Shown here piece by piece: positions 59,945 to 64,000 of a stretch of 64,000 nt of DNA. The DNA lies in NCBI GenBank assembly GCA_036429605.1, contig JAVFKD010000010.1, positions 620,001 to 684,000 on the forward strand. The letters run 5' to 3'. The notes under the pieces are model-generated. The model saw only the letters and a list, made by a program, of their open reading frames with translations. It did not search any database and was not told the DNA's origin. Every line of letters starts with the position of its first letter. Within the stretch, counting starts at the first letter, position 1. Source of the DNA: Cladobotryum mycophilum (Eukaryota > Ascomycota > Sordariomycetes > Hypocreales > Hypocreaceae). The position numbers and the translations under genes are program-made.

Positions 59945-61508
59945 TCATTTCCCCTTCATATACTGACCATAAAGCTCCTGCGTGAGTGAAATGAGGAGGA
60001 CCATGAGTTGCTCCATATGCGCCATGTTGGTCACCTTGAAGCCCTTGTACTCATGCATGGTCAAGAAGCCGCTATTCGGGTTCCCTTCTAGGCCGCCGCT
60101 CGATTCTGGTTGCTTGCCCTTGACCGGAGCCCCAGGGGGGCTAATTCCTTGCTTCGGACTTCCGCCTGGAGGAGTCGTCGTTTTGCCACGAACGGGTAGG
60201 CCTTGACGAGGGGCCGATTGCGGTTCGGCTTTCTCATCATCCGAAGAGGAGCTGACCACCTGTGGGTTGGATGATCCGTAAGTGACCGCGTTCTGGCCGG
60301 TGATGTATTTGACGTACTGATCATCGTATTCGGCGATTGTGACAAAGATCTCGTCAAAATCCTGAGAGAGGATGACTCGTCTGTAAAAGTGGTCAGCGGA
60401 ATAAGTCGAGAGCTACGAATAAAAGGCACGCATACCTATAGAGATGCGATTCCGTCAACGAAGGTAGGACCCCGGAGGTTGGTTTGCTGGATATCCAGGC
60501 CGCCATCTCAGCCCCCTCCTGGATCTGTACCGATTTGCGGATATCCGCCCTCTTCTTGGGCTTAACCTCGACAATTGCCAGAGTAGGGCATTCTTCTTCC
60601 AATTTCTCATTCTGGAGGACTTGCAAACATCCGTCGATTCTTGCGGTCATGACCTTGGCTTTTAACTTCGTCACGCTGAAGGGCATGCGAATCGCGTACC
60701 ACCCAACCTTGTCGCAGAGGCTAGCATCATACATGCAGAGTCCTTGAAGCAGAAGGATAAGGGACATGTTGATGATTTCCTCATCAGGTGGTCGAATTAG
60801 GGCCGTGCCAAATGAACTGCCAGATGTGTAGGATTCTCTCTCCATTCCTTCTCCTTGGCTGCTGTCTCGGGTAGCAGTAGCCTCGGGTTTGACCGTACCC
60901 GGGAGATTAGTAGTAGCAGGACTTTCCCACTCTCCGCGGGTGTTTCGACGAACCCTAGGCTTTCGGGCCTTGTCTCCTTCATCTTCGAGAGCTGTCTCAA
61001 CATCTGCATGCTCAAACTGCAACGAACGTGGCTCGACCCAAAGCTTGACAGCGTTGAAGAGGTCCTCGCCACCAAGCTCCTCGGCACCAGACTTTACACC
61101 GACAGACTTTTGTATCGCAGTCTGAAGTTCAAGTCGTCGCTCAATGGTGCGTACACTCTGCTTCCAGGCGGCAAGTCCCTGCCACTCAACAGGGCTGTCG
61201 AGTTCATTCTGCACGGCACGATACCAAGGCATCTTTCTGAGGAGGTTTTGAGAGGTGTTTCGCAGATTGGCTATTCGCTCTATTCCGAGCGTACCAAAGA
61301 GTCTTTCGTGAGACGGATGGTCCCTCCCGTGCACCTTCCATAAGATTCTGAGGCGAAGCCAGTCTGCCAGCTCTACCTGAGAGGCAGAGTTCATCTGGGG
61401 TATCTCGCATGAGAGATACTCAGACTCCTTCAACCCATTGGCCTTGGCCCTGAGTTTCCAGGCACTGACATTATTCGGGAGTGGTTCTTCATCTTGGGGG
61501 CGGGACAT
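59945..61508 (-). CDS. X2: PD-(D/E)XK nuclease-like fungal protein, intact
   Basis: The frame is join(59945..60380,60436..61508), with an intron of 55 nt; the protein is 502 residues. It is a paralogue of X1 over the whole length. The shared parts are DWLRLRILWKVH, NTSQNLLRKMPWYRA, PPDEEIINMSLILLLQGLCM, TARIDGCLQVLQ, LAIVEVKPKKR, IQEGAEMAAWISSKP and the tail block GFLTMHEYKGFKV. The putative nuclease residues are Asp in ARIDG, E-x-K in IVEVKP and Gln in IQEGAEMAAW. The linker between the N-terminal region and the core is divergent. The start ATG at 61506-61508 (MSRPQDEEPL) is chosen by comparison with X1, although the frame is open to 61715. Trp17 (61458-61460) is the residue aligned with the X1 stop. 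No frame damage is seen. Function is inferred from motifs only. Confidence 0.8.
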
Positions 61509-62584
61509 TGTTGAATGGAGTGAGATCAGTGAAATGTAAGATGTTTGACGCAGTTTGGGATATAGAAATGGCACTGAAGAAAAGAATATGTGTTCGTCTA
61601 TCGAAGCACAACTGCGGAGGAAGAGGGGATTAAATAGTTCACAAGAGATCAGTTTCAACGGCCATGACTGAACAGATTGTGATGCATAGAGGTACCAGAC
61701 GAGGCGGCCACGCAAACGACAGAACCAACATGTGTAAATAGGAGTTGCATCATATCAAGCCTGACTGTTCCCCCGAATAGCCTAGTGGCAAGGCTTAATG
61801 TAACAAGTCTAATCTAGGCATCAATCCAGCGTTAATATGAAGAAATCTATTGGGTGAGATTGTCAAAATGTTGTTGGTTGGTGTCGCGACCACATCAAAA
61901 ACGAGCGGCTAGCATCCATAATTGGGCCGTGAGGGGCAGTGACCTGGCATGGAATGCCAACGCAGGTCTGACTCTGGATAGCGCGGCCAAATTCACCAAC
62001 CTAAAATGCCTTTTTATAGAGTTAATCGGAGGTATAACAAATGATATTGATTAAATTCTTTTTTTATTCGTCGTCCATCTTTGGGGTTGAGGGCGCCGAG
62101 GCTGCAAAACGCGGCTATCATCCTTGTGGCCTTTTTGCCGATAAGACTTCACGGCATCCCGCCTAAACTTGGTAATCCTTTGCATAAGGAGTTGGACGTG
62201 TTTCACTTTCTTGAACGTCTGTGATCCCTTTGGCTGTTCCCATCTCACTAATGAAATGTTGGTCTCCCCATAACTGTGACAAACTGGCCGCATTAATAGG
62301 ACAGCAGCGGGCCCGAGGCGAACGGCGAGGCGCACAGATTAGGCATCAAGGTAACATGAACCAATGATAGAAAACCTTGGCAACGTCTGTAGATGGCTTT
62401 CTTCTTATTCTGTGAGGCGGGGTATTTTGACCGATGGAGTGTTGCCAGCGTAATGTTCGTCAGATGTATGTCGCATAACACTGTCAGCGCTTTGAAACGC
62501 AGGAAGAGTGATGCTAGGAAGTCTTCAGCTCTCATCAGAGTTGCTTCCATGCTAACTTAGACATACAGGCCTCTCCATATTTGC
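61509..62584. other. Intergenic between X2 and Y2
   Basis: 1.1 kb forming the promoter of X2 and the 3' side of Y2. A D-arm-like word at about 61776 is discussed under rejected items. No gene seen. Confidence 0.45.
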
Positions 62585-63801
62585 TTATGCTATACTAGGC
62601 CTCTCGAAGTCTGTGCTTTGCTCTACTGCAGTGTTGATTCTTAGGGTCGATGTTGTCCCAGCATCCTCATTCTGGCCATCATGCTCTTTTCCAGCGGGGC
62701 CCTCACTTTGTGGATCATCAAATTGTGTAGTCCCAATCGGTCTAGCTAAAAGCCATTGGATTACGAGTTGTCCATCTGCTGGTACTGTGTCATCGCCACT
62801 GATCAAGTTTAAATGACGTGAGACTCGGACATGGAAATGATCATATTCCCAGTGCATCTGGAGGATACGACCACCACCTTGATAGAAACTGAATGCCAAG
62901 AGCTGAATATCATTTGTCAGTGTGAAATTTGGTCGTCCACAAGCGGCTTTAGTACTCACGGGAAACGTGTGGTGTGTAGTCCAGACACGCAGAGAGAGAT
63001 TATGTCGTAAAAACAGAAGGGCGTTCAATAGCTCGCTCCGTCGAATGCTGTCATCAGGCTTGAAGGTATCTTCAAGAATAGCAACAGAGTGGGAAACATC
63101 TGGATTCTGAAACATGTCATCGGATGGCTTAAAGATGAAACTCCTATGTAAGGCGTATTCGTGGACGGTATTCATGGATGGGAGCCAGTGTCGTTGGCGA
63201 TATTTGACCTTGGTTGGATTTTTGGGGTTGCTGCCAAGCATATAGATCAGTCAACTGTTTCCGTGTGCCCCACGGCCCAAAACTACACTCACTAATTGGG
63301 AACCCAGTAGGGATTGTCCTCGGTCAGAACTCTCCCAAAATCTTTGTCCTGTACCCAATCCACAAGAATGTCTGAATAGACGGAAGAAAAGGGCTCTACG
63401 TCGCTCAATTCATGCTGATAATAAAGTGGACGACCGCAAATATCTTGTGGATCGATACATGGCCACCCTTCACCCCTCTTTTCGAATCTGCCGATGTATC
63501 CTGCCGCCTTGGAAGGCGAACCCATGACGAAGAAGCGCGGTTCGATATCAATCGGTTCCGCTTCATCGATCTGGAATTCAGCCCCGCGCACGATACCGAG
63601 GGCATCCAGATCTTGGCTAGAAAGGAGCGGCTTTTCGACCATTTTCTCGAGTTTTCGCTTGAGGTTGGTGTACTGGTGATAGAGACTGATGTGCCACTCG
63701 ATTTGGGGATCTGGATGCGGTCGAGGCAGAGATTCGATGAATCGCCGGAAGCTTATCTCTTTAGGTTTCCGCTTTTTTACAAGTCGTCTTCTTCGCATCA
63801 T
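62585..63801 (-). CDS. Y2: conserved unknown protein, paralogue of Y1
   Basis: There are three exons, join(62585..62902,62960..63230,63293..63801), with introns of 57 and 62 nt; the protein is 365 residues. The 57-nt intron keeps the frame open and would be missed without Y1. Its GTGAGT donor and CAG acceptor match the Y1 intron after the TFP codons. The start ATG at 63799-63801 (MMRRRRLVKKRKPKEISF) is chosen because Y1 also has a short basic N-terminus before PKEISF; the frame extends upstream to 63996. Shared blocks with Y1 include RRFIESLPRPHPDPQIEWH, EKPLLSSQDLDALGI, EPRFFVMGSPS, DNPYWV, SIRRSELLNALLFLRHNLSL and SFYQGGGRILQMH. There is no recognisable domain. Confidence 0.78.
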
Positions 63802-64000
63802 TTTGAGAGGGATTGTGCGATAAGATGTTGTGATGGATGGTCGGATGCGAATGCGATGTTGGTAAAGTGTCGTCGCGATGGGAGGCTTTGTTTGTGTTGA
63901 GGTTTGTCGATGTTTCGGATTGGAATGAATCCAATTAGCTGTTGGCAGCGGTGACGTCGCGTGGGTTGCGAGCCACCCAGTGACATTATGCGCCACATTC

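Larger units (their letters stand above)
55628..63801 (-). repeat. Tandem gene-unit duplication (Y2-X2)(Y1-X1)
   Basis: Two copies of a two-gene unit lie head to tail on the minus strand. X and Y are unrelated to each other, but each has its paralogue in the second unit with the same exon structure. Protein-level identity is moderate by eye, clearly below that of a recent duplication, while order and orientation are preserved. Confidence 0.85.

Noticed and set aside
61770..61800. tRNA D-arm-like word (AGCCTAGTGGCAAGGC)
   Set aside because: No T arm, anticodon stem or pairing acceptor arm is found at the right distance.
63412..63900. 162-codon frame opposite Y2
   Set aside because: Antisense of a coding exon confirmed by paralogy with Y1.

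Overview
The window looks like nuclear DNA of a filamentous ascomycete (Pezizomycotina, most likely a Sordariomycete). The evidence is short 50-65 nt GT-AG introns, HET-domain genes, a GPR1/FUN34 acetate-transporter gene, an Atg22-type transporter, a heme-thiolate peroxidase, F-box and PD-(D/E)XK-like fungal families, Fot1/pogo and hAT transposons, and an intron-containing tRNA. The species cannot be fixed from sequence alone. CDS coordinates below are the outer limits of spliced genes; exon joins are given in the evidence.

Layout. 1-17.9 kb is gene-poor: a tRNA-Ile(UAU), a HET protein, a GPR1/FUN34 membrane protein, a secreted class 3 lipase whose frame is broken at C-runs, and an O-methyltransferase, separated by kilobases with no recognisable gene. 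17.9-23 kb holds an Atg22-like gene with one missing base, a C2H2 zinc-finger gene with an in-frame TAG, and an OTT_1508-like deaminase gene. 23.8-36 kb is a decayed, transposon-rich island: a helicase relic, a complete-ended pogo element (25117-27000), a truncated TPR gene, an unknown two-exon gene with an in-frame TAG, and a HET gene split by a hAT element (32936-35856) that is flanked by a perfect 8-bp target duplication. 37-44 kb has a small secreted heme-thiolate peroxidase with an altered catalytic motif and two tandem F-box paralogues, one clearly dead. 44.8-47.9 kb is a large arrestin-related adaptor gene with a 6.5-kb gene-free region behind it, then a P-loop kinase-like gene.

The last 8.4 kb (55.6-63.8 kb) is the most unusual part. 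Two unrelated genes, called Y (unknown family) and X (PD-(D/E)XK nuclease-like), occur as a twice-repeated unit in the transcriptional order Y2-X2-Y1-X1, all on the minus strand and with matching intron positions within each pair. X1 carries an in-frame TAG at codon 13 that aligns without gaps to a Trp codon of X2. That suggests either a TGG-to-TAG mutation (RIP-like) or a stop that needs A-to-I mRNA editing, as described in Fusarium and Neurospora.

Two patterns cut across the window. First, several coding frames break at a homopolymer and are restored by one extra base (lipase, Atg22, pogo transposase, HET relic, F-box B). This points either to systematic consensus error or to real drift. 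Second, in-frame TAG/TAA codons at plausible CAG/CAA/TGG positions interrupt otherwise open genes, which fits C-to-T change at CpA.
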